Assembly: GCF_003326795.1 (NCBI RefSeq)
Contig: NZ_JPWI01000011.1
Location: 1 to 64,000 of the forward strand
Origin: Thalassospira profundimaris
Lineage (GTDB): Bacteria > Pseudomonadota > Alphaproteobacteria > Rhodospirillales > Thalassospiraceae
Direction: 5' to 3'
Length of the DNA: 64,000 nt
Shown: positions 55,634-64,000 of the stretch, one piece after another
Numbering within the stretch: the stretch's first letter is position 1
Layout of the letters: the number at the start of each line of letters is the position of its first letter
Made by a program: the position numbers and the translations under genes
The notes under the pieces: generated by a model
The model's database searches: none
Seen by the model: only the letters and a program-made list of their open reading frames with translations
What the model was told of the DNA's origin: nothing

Positions 55634-55825
55634 TTATAGCCAGGTTCTAACGGCCCAGATAGCGCCGATTGCAACGACGGCTGCAACCAATCCACCAATG
55701 CGCAACTGCGATTCAGGGATTTCCTGAACAAGTTCCAACACCCTTTTCGCGCCGCCGGGAAACAGCGAATAAAACATGCCCTCCAGCGCGATGGCCAGAA
55801 GTATAGCAGTTGCAAGTTCCTTCAT
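55634..55825 (-). CDS. DUF2065 small membrane protein
   Basis: 63 aa with two hydrophobic stretches (LATAILLAIALEGMFYSLF; IGGLVAAVVAIGAIWAVRTWL) and the family's GMFYSLFPGG motif. Located between degP and hflC, where DUF2065 is found in many alphaproteobacteria. Function unknown; likely tied to the HflKC membrane complex or envelope protease control. Confidence 0.85.
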   Translation of the reverse strand: MKELATAILLAIALEGMFYSLFPGGAKRVLELVQEIPESQLRIGGLVAAVVAIGAIWAVRTWL

Positions 55826-55895
55826 GGGCGTGGACGTTCCGGCGGTTTAAAACGCCTGCCTTACGCGGTGCGCCGGCAGGACATAATTATGAAAA

Positions 55896-55940
55896 CAAAA
55901 AGGGCGACCTGACTAATATGCCGGTCGCCCTTGTGTTTTG
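55896..55940. terminator. Terminator of hflC
   Basis: AAGGGCGACC (55900-55909) and GGTCGCCCTT (55923-55932) form a 10-bp stem with A-run before and T-run (TTGTGTTTT) after. The left arm resembles that of the serB-degP terminator. Confidence 0.85.
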
Positions 55941-55941
55941 T

Positions 55942-56814
55942 CTAGCGGCTTGTCGCTGGACCAGACTTATTAAAGTACTGGAAAAACTCGCTGTCTGGTG
56001 AAAGCACCATGGTCGAGCCGTTATCAAGCGCTATTTTGTAGGCTTCAAGCGAACGATAGAATTCGAAGAATTCCGCGTCCTTGCCATAGGCTTTACCAAG
56101 GATAACGTTCCGCTGACCGTCGCCTTCACCGCGCAGGACTTCGGCCTGACGGTTTGCTTCGGCGATGATGCCGATGCGTTCACGGTCGGCTTCTGCCTGG
56201 ATTTTCGCCTTGAGCTCTTCACCTTCTGCGCGAAGCTGGGCTGCTTCGGCAATACGCGAAGAACGCATACGGTTATACACCGCTTGCGAGGTTTCCTGTG
56301 GCAGGTCGGTACGACCGATACGGACATCAATCAGCTCGACGCCGAATTCCTTGGCCGGATCGATCAGCGTTGCCTGGATCTTTTCCATGATCTGTGCACG
56401 GTTGTCCGAAAGCATCGACACAAGCGGGGCCTGTGCGAGTTCACCACGGATAACCGAGTTCAGACGCTGACCAAACAACTGCACGAAGTTGGCAGCGTTG
56501 GTTGCGCGCTGACGGAAGGTCAATGGATCAACGATTTTCCAGCGGGCAAAGCTGTCAACATTGACACGCTTCTGGTCCGACAGAAGAACCTGCTGTACCG
56601 GCGGATCAAGTTCCAGAATACGACGCTCGTAATATTCCACGTTCTGGATCGGCAATTTGAAATGCAGACCCGGCTCGGATACCGCATGAACCGGATTACC
56701 GAACTGAAGAACAAGTGCCTGCTGGTCCTGACGGACCGTAAAGACACACATGGAACCGATCACGGCGGCAATGACAACGACGACGCCTGCGGCAATAAGT
56801 TTAGGACTTGCCAT
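55942..56814 (-). CDS. hflC: HflC, modulator of FtsH protease
   Basis: 290-aa SPFH/band 7 protein. N-terminal membrane helix (AAGVVVVIAAVIGSMCVFTV) and the band 7 domain (KRVNVDSFARWKIVDP, DVRIGRTDLPQE). With HflK it forms a large periplasmic cage around FtsH and regulates turnover of membrane proteins. Its start codon overlaps the hflK stop by one base (TAATG). Confidence 0.96.
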   Translation of the reverse strand: MASPKLIAAGVVVVIAAVIGSMCVFTVRQDQQALVLQFGNPVHAVSEPGLHFKLPIQNVEYYERRILELDPPVQQVLLSDQKRVNVDSFARWKIVDPLTFRQRATNAANFVQLFGQRLNSVIRGELAQAPLVSMLSDNRAQIMEKIQATLIDPAKEFGVELIDVRIGRTDLPQETSQAVYNRMRSSRIAEAAQLRAEGEELKAKIQAEADRERIGIIAEANRQAEVLRGEGDGQRNVILGKAYGKDAEFFEFYRSLEAYKIALDNGSTMVLSPDSEFFQYFNKSGPATSR

Positions 56815-57941
56815 TAGTTGTTGCCTCCTGCATTCGCACGTTTCTGAACTTCAGGCAGCGGCAGGTACGGCACGACGCCATTCCCTTGTGCATTACGCTC
56901 GATGATCACTTTGTCGGACTTGCCCAGGACTTCCTGCATCGTTTCGAGATACAGACGACGGGTGGTCACGTCCTTTGCGGTAAGGAAGGAATTGTAGATC
57001 GAGTTAAAGCGTTCAGCTTCACCTTCTGCTTCCTTCGTCACACGGTCCTTGTATGCGCGGGCCTGAAGAACCTGACGTTCAGCTTCACCCTTTGCACGCG
57101 GAATGATGTCGTTCCGATAGGCCAGTGCTTCGTTCTGGGAACGATCACGGTCCTGACGCGCACGCTGCACATCGTTAAAGGCATCAATAACGTCACGCGG
57201 CGGATCAACCTTCTGCATCTTCACTTCTGCAATAAAGATACCGGAATCATATCCGTCCATGATTTCCTGAAGCAGGGTACGGGTCTGTTCCTCAACCCGG
57301 ACACGGCCAACAGTCAGGGCCTCTTCCAGATTGGTTTTCCCGATCACCTCGCGCATTGCACTTTCAGATGCAAGCTTGATGGTGTTTTCCGGATCACGAA
57401 CATTAAACAGATATGCGCCAGCATCGCTGATGCGCCACTGAACGACATAATCAATGTCGATGATGTTCTGGTCACCAGTCAGCATCAGGCTTTCTTCTGG
57501 CACATCGCGCGAACCGCCCGTTGTGACATTTCCTGCGCCGCGATAACCGACCTCGATCTGGTTCGTCCGTTCAACGTTCGGCTTGATGACCTCGCCAATC
57601 GGAGCCGGCAGGAAGTAGTTCAGACCCGGACCCGTGGTGCCAACCCATTTGCCAAACAGAAGCGTGACACCCTGTTCGCCCGGCTGGACACGGTAAAAAC
57701 CGGTCAAAAGCCACAACCCGATCACAGCGATACCGATCAGGACAAAGCCCTTGTAACCGCCACCACCGGGGAACAGCCGTTTCAGGCGTTCCTGGCCTTT
57801 ACGAATCATTTCATCAAAATCGGGGGGCGTATTTCCGCCGCCGCCACCACCGGAAGGACGCTGTCCCCACGGATTCTGGCTGCCACCGTTATTTCCGCCG
57901 CCGCCCCAGGGGCCGCCGCCCCCTTGTGAATTCCAAGGCAT
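56814..57941 (-). CDS. hflK: HflK, modulator of FtsH protease
   Basis: 375-aa SPFH protein. Gly/Pro-rich N-terminal cytoplasmic tail (about 1-60; repeated GGGG runs), membrane helix (GFVLIGIAVIGLWLLTGFY), band 7 domain with MLTGDQNIIDIDYVVQWRISD, and coiled-coil with QARAYKDRVTKEAEGEAERF. GAGGAAAA ribosome site. First gene of hflK-hflC. Confidence 0.96.
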   Translation of the reverse strand: MPWNSQGGGGPWGGGGNNGGSQNPWGQRPSGGGGGGNTPPDFDEMIRKGQERLKRLFPGGGGYKGFVLIGIAVIGLWLLTGFYRVQPGEQGVTLLFGKWVGTTGPGLNYFLPAPIGEVIKPNVERTNQIEVGYRGAGNVTTGGSRDVPEESLMLTGDQNIIDIDYVVQWRISDAGAYLFNVRDPENTIKLASESAMREVIGKTNLEEALTVGRVRVEEQTRTLLQEIMDGYDSGIFIAEVKMQKVDPPRDVIDAFNDVQRARQDRDRSQNEALAYRNDIIPRAKGEAERQVLQARAYKDRVTKEAEGEAERFNSIYNSFLTAKDVTTRRLYLETMQEVLGKSDKVIIERNAQGNGVVPYLPLPEVQKRANAGGNN

Positions 57942-58354
57942 CGAGTGTTTTCCTCTTCTTGCCGTTCGGTGTTTATCTTTGCTTACCGAGTACCAGGGTC
58001 TGGACTCATAAATATGTTTGCAATGGTTGATTGGACAGGTGCAGATACGCGGAGCGAGGCAACAGGAAGATTTTTATCTTGCAATGCCTTGCGACAACGT
58101 TGCCCGTGCCTATCCGATCAATCCGAGGGACAATCGCAAGATTTGCGAACTCCTGCGTCAAATCCCTTGACCGGGATACCGACCCGCTCTAAGGGCTTTT
58201 CCTTGTGTTTCGCAAATCTTGCGATTGCCATTACAATCATATTTATGAGCCCAGACCCTCTGGCCTTATATGACAGCTTGCCCTGCAAAACAATGTTACG
58301 CGCCTGCAAGTTCTGTGTGATCACGGACTTAAGCCAAAATTTGGAGACCGCAAT
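57942..58354. other. 413-bp divergent intergenic region with a strong inverted repeat
   Basis: No gene supported between hflK (minus) and mrp (plus). The first half shows no motif I can name. The main feature is the 19-bp perfect inverted repeat described separately. Both promoters must lie here. Confidence 0.5.
58131..58227. repeat. 19-bp perfect inverted repeat, 97-base hairpin
   Basis: CAATCGCAAGATTTGCGAA (58131-58149) and its exact reverse complement (58209-58227) enclose 59 bases that contain smaller pairings (CCCTT/AAGGG). No mismatch; the symmetry stops at both ends. Could be a small structured RNA, a mobile palindromic element or a regulator site. Confidence 0.85.
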
Positions 58355-59530
58355 ATGACTTCGCCCAACCGTGAACAGATTGTCGCCGCACTCGACAGCG
58401 TCATCGACCCGGTCGACGGCAAATCAATCACAGCCAAGGATATGGTGCAAGGCATTGATATAAATAATGAAGTCGTCAATGTCATGATTGCGGTTGATCC
58501 CAAGCGCGGACCGGCACTCGAAGATTTGCGCCAAGCTGCTGAAAAGGCTGTTGCTTCTGTGAACGGGGTCACAACAGCCCGTGTCGCCCTGACCGCAGAA
58601 CGACCAACGGCTGCAAGTCAGTCTGCCGCGCACCAACCAGCAGCTGAAAGACCGGCCCAACCCGGACAGCGTCCGCAAGGGGCGGGACAAAAACCGCTCG
58701 AATTGCCCTCTGTACGCAGCATTATCACCGTTGCCTCGGGCAAGGGTGGGGTGGGTAAATCCACGACCTCGGTCAACCTTGCCTTGTCGCTGGTTGCCAA
58801 GGGACTTAAGGTTGGCCTGCTTGATGCAGATATTTACGGGCCGAGTCTGCCGCGTATGATGGGGCTTCGTGAGGCGAAGCCGGTGCCGTCCTCCGAACAT
58901 CAGGGTAAAATGATCCCGCCTTCGGCCTTTGGTATCCGAATCATGTCGATCGGCTTTATGGTTGACGAAGAACAGCCGGTGATCTGGCGTGGCCCGATGG
59001 CGATGGGGGCACTTGAACAGCTTCTGCGCGATACCGACTGGGGTGATCTTGATGTTCTGGTGGTTGATATGCCACCGGGTACGGGTGACATTCAGCTGTC
59101 CATGGCGCAGCGTGTTCCGGTCACCGGGGCCGTAATTGTTTCGACCCCGCAGGACATCGCGCTTCTGGATGCCAAAAAGGGCCTGAACATGTTCCGCAAG
59201 GTCAATGTGCCGGTGTTCGGTCTGATCGAAAACATGTCCTATTACAAATGCCCGGAATGCGGCCATGTTGATCATGTCTTCGATCACGGCGGGGCGCGCA
59301 AGGCCGCTGATGAGCTGGGCGTTCCATTCCTTGGCGAAATCCCGCTGGATCTTAAAATCCGTCTGGGTGCGGATGAAGGCACACCGATTGTTCATACAGA
59401 AGCCGACGGTGAACATGCCAAGGCCTATGGTGCCATTGCAGGGAAAATCGCTGCGGCGATTGAGGAACGCGTTGGTCCGGCCGAGGCTCCCAAGAAAAAG
59501 GGATTGTTCCCCAAGATAAGCTTCAAATAA
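58355..59530 (+). CDS. mrp: Mrp/ApbC/NBP35-type iron-sulfur carrier ATPase
   Basis: 391 aa. N-terminal MIP18-like domain (about 1-85), a Pro/Gln-rich linker, then the P-loop ATPase with deviant Walker A KGGVGKST, the ATP-sensing DADIYGPSLPRMMG and the C-terminal Fe-S binding CPEC. Delivers Fe-S clusters to target enzymes. GGAG ribosome site. Confidence 0.95.
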   Translation: MTSPNREQIVAALDSVIDPVDGKSITAKDMVQGIDINNEVVNVMIAVDPKRGPALEDLRQAAEKAVASVNGVTTARVALTAERPTAASQSAAHQPAAERPAQPGQRPQGAGQKPLELPSVRSIITVASGKGGVGKSTTSVNLALSLVAKGLKVGLLDADIYGPSLPRMMGLREAKPVPSSEHQGKMIPPSAFGIRIMSIGFMVDEEQPVIWRGPMAMGALEQLLRDTDWGDLDVLVVDMPPGTGDIQLSMAQRVPVTGAVIVSTPQDIALLDAKKGLNMFRKVNVPVFGLIENMSYYKCPECGHVDHVFDHGGARKAADELGVPFLGEIPLDLKIRLGADEGTPIVHTEADGEHAKAYGAIAGKIAAAIEERVGPAEAPKKKGLFPKISFK

Positions 59531-59537
59531 GCACATA

Positions 59538-59563
59538 AAAGGGCCGCAACGTTGCGGCCCTTT
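59538..59563. terminator. Bidirectional terminator of mrp and the small membrane gene
   Basis: AAAGGGCCGCAAC-GTTGCGGCCCTTT is a perfect 26-bp palindrome between two convergent genes. Confidence 0.9.
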
Positions 59564-59581
59564 CGTTTATTTGTGGGGCAA

Positions 59582-59989
59582 TCAGGCCGACGCCATCTGG
59601 TTGGACGCCCCAAGCATCCGGTGTTCAATCACGGCCAGCATGCCAACTGCAATTGCTTGAAGGATTACAAAGCCGTATCCGGGTACGGTCGGTGTAATGA
59701 ACGACATCATCAGAACACCAAGGCTGGCTGCTACCCATCCCAGATTGCCCAAGATAATGAGTAAAACCAGCGCGTTACCCGGTGTCGGTTGACGACCGGT
59801 GAAGGTCATCAGGGCCGCACAGGGAAACAGGATCAATCCGGCATAGAACAGAAGGTCGACCGGTAGCCCCAGCCATTGACCAAGCCATCCGGAACCAGCC
59901 GTCAGCAAAAGCCCAAAGCCAAGGCAGGTTGCAGCATCAATCATCAAGACAGTTTTCAGAAGTTTGGTGGAAGAAAGTGCAGCCATCAT
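59582..59989 (-). CDS. Small four-helix membrane protein
   Basis: 135 aa with four predicted membrane helices (near 10-30, 45-62, 73-95 and 105-122) and no known motif. Good ribosome site AAAGG before the ATG. Divergent from the MmyB-like regulator across 135 bases containing a perfect palindrome, so probably its target. No family function known to me. Confidence 0.75.
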   Translation of the reverse strand: MMAALSSTKLLKTVLMIDAATCLGFGLLLTAGSGWLGQWLGLPVDLLFYAGLILFPCAALMTFTGRQPTPGNALVLLIILGNLGWVAASLGVLMMSFITPTVPGYGFVILQAIAVGMLAVIEHRMLGASNQMASA

Positions 59990-60048
59990 TCAAACCTTTC
60001 GGGTTGCGGGTGATGGCGACACCTTGCCGTGATCAGGGAATGATTACG

Positions 60049-60065
60049 ATTACCTCAGAGGTAAT
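60049..60065. promoter_or_regulatory. Perfect palindromic operator candidate
   Basis: ATTACCTC-A-GAGGTAAT is a perfect 17-base palindrome between the divergent membrane gene (start 59989) and regulator gene (start 60125). Typical position for a regulator binding site controlling both. Confidence 0.65.
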
Positions 60066-60124
60066 GTTTAATCCTTTTCTTTGGTGGTAGGCTGCGAAAA
60101 CTTTGAAACAGAACAGCCGATCCA

Positions 60125-60940
60125 ATGACCCATGACGCGTTTGGAAATAGTCTTAAGGCATGGCGGAAGCAGCGCCGGCTGAGCCAGCTTGATCTGGCCG
60201 GGGATGCTGATATTTCGACCCGGCATCTCAGCTTTCTCGAAACAGGACGATCGAAGCCAAGCCGGGATATGATCCTGCATCTTGCCGACTGCCTTGATGT
60301 ACCTTTACGCGAAAGAAACAGGTTGCTGGTTTCTGCCGGGTTTGCGCCAATTTATGCAGAACATGATTTTGATGGGGATGCAGGGACTGCCATTCGAGAT
60401 GCGGTTGATCGGATCTTGTGCGCCCATGAACCCTATCCGGCGCTGGCGATGGATCGGCACTGGAATATGGTGGCAGCAAACCGGATTGTGCCGCTATTGC
60501 TGTCGGGGCTTGATCCTGAATTTCTGCGCCCGCCGGTAAATTTGTTGCGCCTTAGTCTCCATCCGGACGGCTTGGCATCACGGGTGGTGAATTTCGCACA
60601 GTGGCGAACGCATCTGCTCGATCGTCTCCGCCGCCAGATCGACGTGACCGGTGATCCCGAATTGATCGGACTTCATGATGAAGCCGGTCGCTACGCTATG
60701 CCTGTTGATCACGATAATATGGAAGAACCTGTTGGCGATGATGCCGGTGCAGACGCAATCAAGGGCCTGATTGTTCCGCTGATCCTCAAAACGGATGCCG
60801 GTGTGTTGCACTTTGTCAGCACGACAACAGTTTTTGGAACCCCGGTCGAGGTAACGTTATCTGAGCTCGCAATTGAAACACTGCTTCCGGCTGATGACGT
60901 CACAAGCAATGCCTTGAAACAACTTTCCTCAACACTATAG
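60125..60940 (+). CDS. HTH regulator with MmyB-like ligand-binding domain
   Basis: 271 aa. N-terminal XRE-type helix-turn-helix (SLKAWRKQRRLSQLDLAGDADISTRHLSFLETG, about 8-40) and a C-terminal PAS-like MmyB ligand domain (LAMDRHWNMVAANR; LLRLSLHPDGL; DLVS-like HFVSTTTVFGTPVEVTLSEL). Related regulators bind fatty-acid-like ligands. Likely regulates itself and the divergent membrane gene. Confidence 0.88.
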   Translation: MTHDAFGNSLKAWRKQRRLSQLDLAGDADISTRHLSFLETGRSKPSRDMILHLADCLDVPLRERNRLLVSAGFAPIYAEHDFDGDAGTAIRDAVDRILCAHEPYPALAMDRHWNMVAANRIVPLLLSGLDPEFLRPPVNLLRLSLHPDGLASRVVNFAQWRTHLLDRLRRQIDVTGDPELIGLHDEAGRYAMPVDHDNMEEPVGDDAGADAIKGLIVPLILKTDAGVLHFVSTTTVFGTPVEVTLSELAIETLLPADDVTSNALKQLSSTL

Positions 60941-60973
60941 GCGGTGGAATTGTCAGGTGAATTGGTGTCTTGT

Positions 60974-61759
60974 CTAGTGAAATGCAGACCCGATAGCCTG
61001 ACGCAGGGCATTGGTGACGATGGAGTCAAAGGTGCCATCTTCGACCATTTCAGCGATAGCGCGATTGATCAGTGCAATCTTTGACAGGTCTTTGGACCGT
61101 CTGTTCAAGGCGATGAAGGTCTGATTTTCAAAAAGGGCACTTTCAGCGCGCACGATCTGGTCTTCAAGTCGGAGCTTTTTGATCCAGATATCACCTGCTT
61201 CGCGCACCGCAATTACGGCATCAATCCGTTTGCTGATCAGCATCGAAAAATTCTGATCATCGCCGGTTGCTTCGGATGCGGAAAACAATCCTGCTCTGCG
61301 CGCACTGTCAAAGGCATCGCCATAACTCCAGCCACGAATGACTCCGACACTCATGCCTTCAAGATCATCAAGGTCACTTTCGCCAGCGAAGTCAGTTTTG
61401 GGGCGATAGATCATTAACCCTTCGCGGTGGATCGGGTCGCTAAAGGCATATCTCTTTTGACGTTCAAGATTTTTGTATATTCCGGCAATCCCGCCGTCAC
61501 CGTTTTCAAGATGCATGAGCGCGCGACGCCAGGGAACTGCGATAATTTTTACCGATATGCCAGCCCGCGCGAAAACTGCCCGAACGATGTCCGGATAGAT
61601 GCCCTCTGCCTGATCGTCACTGCGATACATAAACGGTGGATTGGCTTCATCAACATAGATGGTCAGGGCATGAGCATGTCTTACGGGCAACAAAGCCGCC
61701 ATGCTGCAGACGATGAACCACAGAATAGTCCAGACAACTGGTCTGTAATGCCGCGCCAT
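60974..61759 (-). CDS. Periplasmic solute-binding protein (SBP_bac_3-like)
   Basis: 261 aa. Signal peptide (TILWFIVCSMAALLPVRHAHA), then the type II periplasmic binding fold seen in amino-acid-binding proteins: NPPFMY, GIYPDIVRAVFARAG, VPWRRALMHLENGDGG and DLEGMSVGVIRGWSYG. No permease or ATPase gene is adjacent, so transport or signalling role is open. Confidence 0.82.
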   Translation of the reverse strand: MARHYRPVVWTILWFIVCSMAALLPVRHAHALTIYVDEANPPFMYRSDDQAEGIYPDIVRAVFARAGISVKIIAVPWRRALMHLENGDGGIAGIYKNLERQKRYAFSDPIHREGLMIYRPKTDFAGESDLDDLEGMSVGVIRGWSYGDAFDSARRAGLFSASEATGDDQNFSMLISKRIDAVIAVREAGDIWIKKLRLEDQIVRAESALFENQTFIALNRRSKDLSKIALINRAIAEMVEDGTFDSIVTNALRQAIGSAFH

Positions 61760-61845
61760 CTCACCCCCAACGATATCTGATATTCGTCATATGGGAACAA
61801 TCGCATGCCTCGACAACGGAACGGCATATCTCCGTGTTGATAAAG

Positions 61846-61879
61846 AAAAACCCCGTCAGATCGCTCTGACGGGGTTTTT
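61846..61879 (-). terminator. Terminator of purL
   Basis: AAAAACCCCGTCAGA-TCGC-TCTGACGGGGTTTTT (61846-61879) is a perfect 15-bp stem with A and T runs; follows the purL stop on the minus strand. Confidence 0.93.
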
Positions 61880-61896
61880 CTGTAAATCGGTAATAC

Positions 61897-64000
61897 TTAC
61901 TGAACAGCTTCTGCCATGAAGTTCGGCATCCAGCCTTCATTCAGGTTGCGCAGTTCGGAAAGGGACACTTTCTCGCCACCGTCAATGGAGACGGCATCGC
62001 CGCCAGCCTGGCCGATGATCACCGCAGCAACGTTCGAGCTGCTTGCTGCGTTGAGAACCTTGTCCGGATCGCGGGTTGCGATCACGTAGCGACCCTGATC
62101 TTCACCAAACAGCCATGCGATTTCGCTACCAGCTTCCGGCAGATGCAGGTCGGCACCGATATTGCCAGCAAGGCACATCTCGGCAACCGTGACCAGAAGG
62201 CCACCATCAGCAATATCGTGGCAGGTACGAACCAGACCCAGTTCAATCAGTTCACGCACCAGCGTACCGGCGCGTTTTTCTGCATTGAGGTCAACCGGCG
62301 GCGGTGCACCTTCTTCGCGACCTTCGATGGTCTTGAGATACAGCGACTGACCCAGTTCACCGGTCGCAGCACCGATCATGATCAGCGCACTGTCATCACG
62401 CTTGATGCCAATCGTTGCATGGTGACCCAGATCGGAAATCACACCAACGCCACCAATTGCCGGGGTCGGCATGATGCCAACGCCGTTGGTTTCGTTGTAA
62501 AGCGACACGTTGCCCGAAACGACCGGGAATTCCAGTGCGATACAGGCTTCGCCGATGCCCTGACATGCGCCAACAAACTGGCCCATGATACGCGGACGTT
62601 CCGGGTTGCCGAAGTTCATATTGTCGGTGATGGCAAGCGGCTTGGCGCCGGTTGCAACCAGGTTACGGTATGCTTCGGCAACGGCCTGTTTGCCGCCTTC
62701 GACCGGATCGGCCATGACATAGCGCGGGGTACAGTCGGTGGTGGCTGCAATGCCCTTGTTCGTGCCCTGAACGCGCACGACACCGGCATCGCCACCCGGA
62801 CGGACAATGGTGTTGCCCATGACCAGATGGTCATACTGTTCCCAGATCCAGCGACGTGACGCAAGGTCGGGCGACGCAATCAGGGTTTTGAGCGCCTCAA
62901 CATGGCTGACCTTGGCCGAAATGCTTTCGGGATCAATACGGTCCTGTTTTGGGGTCGGTTCCCACGGACGGTCATATTCCGGCGATGCTTCGGCCAGCGG
63001 ATCAATCGGAAGATCACCGGCAACGTCGCCATGCCATTTCAGAACCATGCGCTTGGTGTCGGTCAGAATACCTATAACCGCAAAGTCGAGTTCCCATTTG
63101 TCAAAGATTGCCTTGGCGGCATCTTCGCAACCGGGTCTCAGAACCATCAGCATGCGTTCCTGCGATTCAGAAAGCATCAGCTCATAGGGCGTCATGCCTT
63201 CTTCGCGCATCGGGACTTTATCAAGCCACAGCTCGACACCGACACCGCCCTTGGAGGCCATCTCGAACGAGGACGAGGTCAGACCAGCTGCACCCATATC
63301 CTGAATCGCGACGATCATGTCGGTTGCCATCAGTTCAAGGCAGGCTTCAAGCAGAAGCTTTTCAGTGAACGGATCGCCGACCTGAACGGTGGGACGCTTT
63401 TCTTCGCTGTCGTCATCGAACTCGGCTGAGGCCATGGTTGCACCATGGATACCGTCACGGCCGGTTTTCGAGCCGACATAGACAACCGGGTTACCGATGC
63501 CGGCTGCAGCCGAATAGAAGATGTTATCCGCATCGGCCAGACCCACGGTCATCGCATTGACCAGGATGTTGCCGTTATAGGATGCATGGAAGTTGGTTTC
63601 GCCACCGATGGTCGGAACACCCATGCAGTTGCCATACCCGCCGATACCTTCGACAACACCACTCAGAAGATGACGGGTTTTCGGATGATCGGCCTCGCCA
63701 AAGCGCAGGGCATTGAGGTTGGCAATCGGACGTGCGCCCATGGTGAAGACGTCACGCATGATGCCGCCAACACCGGTAGCCGCACCCTGATAGGGTTCGA
63801 TAAAGGACGGGTGGTTGTGGCTTTCCATCTTGAAGACAGCAGCCTGACCATCACCGATATCAATCACACCGGCGTTTTCACCCGGACCCTGAATGACCCA
63901 GTCAGCCTTGGTCGGAAGAGTCTTGAGCCATTTTTTCGAGGACTTGTAGGAGCAATGCTCAGACCACATAACCGAGAAAATGCCCAGTTCATTGATGTTG
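61897..64000 (-). CDS. purL: Phosphoribosylformylglycinamidine synthase subunit PurL (5' end outside window)
   Basis: ATP-dependent amide-forming step of purine synthesis. About 700 aa visible from the window edge, reading [19 protein letters not shown] into the body, then [41 protein letters not shown] and [12 protein letters not shown], typical of the small PurL of the three-subunit PurLQS enzyme. The N-terminal 30-40 residues lie beyond 64000. Confidence 0.97.
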   Translation of the reverse strand, partial: NINELGIFSVMWSEHCSYKSSKKWLKTLPTKADWVIQGPGENAGVIDIGDGQAAVFKMESHNHPSFIEPYQGAATGVGGIMRDVFTMGARPIANLNALRFGEADHPKTRHLLSGVVEGIGGYGNCMGVPTIGGETNFHASYNGNILVNAMTVGLADADNIFYSAAAGIGNPVVYVGSKTGRDGIHGATMASAEFDDDSEEKRPTVQVGDPFTEKLLLEACLELMATDMIVAIQDMGAAGLTSSSFEMASKGGVGVELWLDKVPMREEGMTPYELMLSESQERMLMVLRPGCEDAAKAIFDKWELDFAVIGILTDTKRMVLKWHGDVAGDLPIDPLAEASPEYDRPWEPTPKQDRIDPESISAKVSHVEALKTLIASPDLASRRWIWEQYDHLVMGNTIVRPGGDAGVVRVQGTNKGIAATTDCTPRYVMADPVEGGKQAVAEAYRNLVATGAKPLAITDNMNFGNPERPRIMGQFVGACQGIGEACIALEFPVVSGNVSLYNETNGVGIMPTPAIGGVGVISDLGHHATIGIKRDDSALIMIGAATGELGQSLYLKTIEGREEGAPPPVDLNAEKRAGTLVRELIELGLVRTCHDIADGGLLVTVAEMCLAGNIGADLHLPEAGSEIAWLFGEDQGRYVIATRDPDKVLNAASSSNVAAVIIGQAGGDAVSIDGGEKVSLSELRNLNEGWMPNFMAEAVQ

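Noticed and set aside
53881-55940. Shared 15-base AAAAAGGGCGACCTG in the serB/degP and hflC terminators, as a repeat family
   Set aside because: Both occurrences are terminator arms; GC-rich hairpins often resemble each other, and two copies are not enough to call a repeat family.
56808-57929. 373-codon plus-strand frame over hflK
   Set aside because: Mirror of the coding strand of hflK; no ribosome site or known family.
58424-59536. 370-codon minus-strand frame over mrp
   Set aside because: Antisense of a conserved ATPase gene.

Overview
The window looks like a contiguous chromosomal segment of an alphaproteobacterium. Protein families and gene orders (dcd-murA-hisG-hisD-UPF0262-infA-maf-RNase G-yacG; miaA and ilvBNC beside serB-degP-hflC-hflK; separate glyQ/glyS followed by ppdK) fit the Rhodospirillales, and a marine Thalassospira-like organism is my best guess. 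That is inference from protein character, not a database match. Base composition by eye is mid-50s % GC throughout, except for one clearly AT-rich gene at 46.75-48.07 kb. Coding density is high and both strands are used.

Layout. 0-8.8 kb: a partial tRNA, a polyprenyl diphosphate synthase facing a small DUF2007 gene and a tRNA methyltransferase, then glyQ-glyS and pyruvate phosphate dikinase. 8.8-10.5 kb: a membrane-anchored periplasmic protein and a YgfZ-type folate-binding protein. 10.7-16.3 kb: an envelope-saccharide operon of four glycosyltransferases (two GT4-like, one GT9, one GT2) ending in an asparagine synthetase; 21.8-24.1 kb adds a nucleotide-sugar epimerase and a Wzx-like flippase. 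In between lie DUF1232, an AcuI/YhdH reductase, a REC-PAS-HK-REC hybrid kinase convergent with a LuxR-type response regulator, and a SprA-like protein with a damaged metal-binding motif. 24.2-24.5 kb: three perfect tandem tRNA-Thr(GGT) genes. 24.7-33.5 kb: housekeeping block from dcd to yacG and tRNA-Phe.

33.5-37.8 kb is the most accessory-looking locus: a two-partner-secretion outer-membrane transporter, a secreted proline/glutamine-rich protein with 102-bp DNA repeats where a haemagglutinin-like substrate would be expected, and a lipoprotein, all on the minus strand. 38-46.6 kb: CYTH-CHAD triphosphatase, lipoprotein, photolyase, a MocR regulator divergent from a flavin-fold protein, psuG and an MFS transporter. 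46.75-48.07 kb: an AT-rich gene of unknown function, the strongest sign of horizontal acquisition. 48.1-59.5 kb: ilvC-ilvN-ilvB, miaA, serB, degP, DUF2065, hflC-hflK and mrp (apbC). 59.6-64 kb: small membrane protein divergent from an MmyB-like regulator across a perfect palindrome, a periplasmic solute-binding protein, and purL running off the right edge.

No insertion sequence, prophage, CRISPR array or rRNA was seen. Most of what the genes do is housekeeping (translation, branched-chain amino acid, histidine, serine and purine synthesis, membrane protease control) plus envelope saccharide assembly. The unexplained material is the AT-rich orphan, the atypical two-partner secretion locus and several strong inverted repeats in intergenic DNA, chiefly the 19-bp perfect repeat between hflK and mrp.
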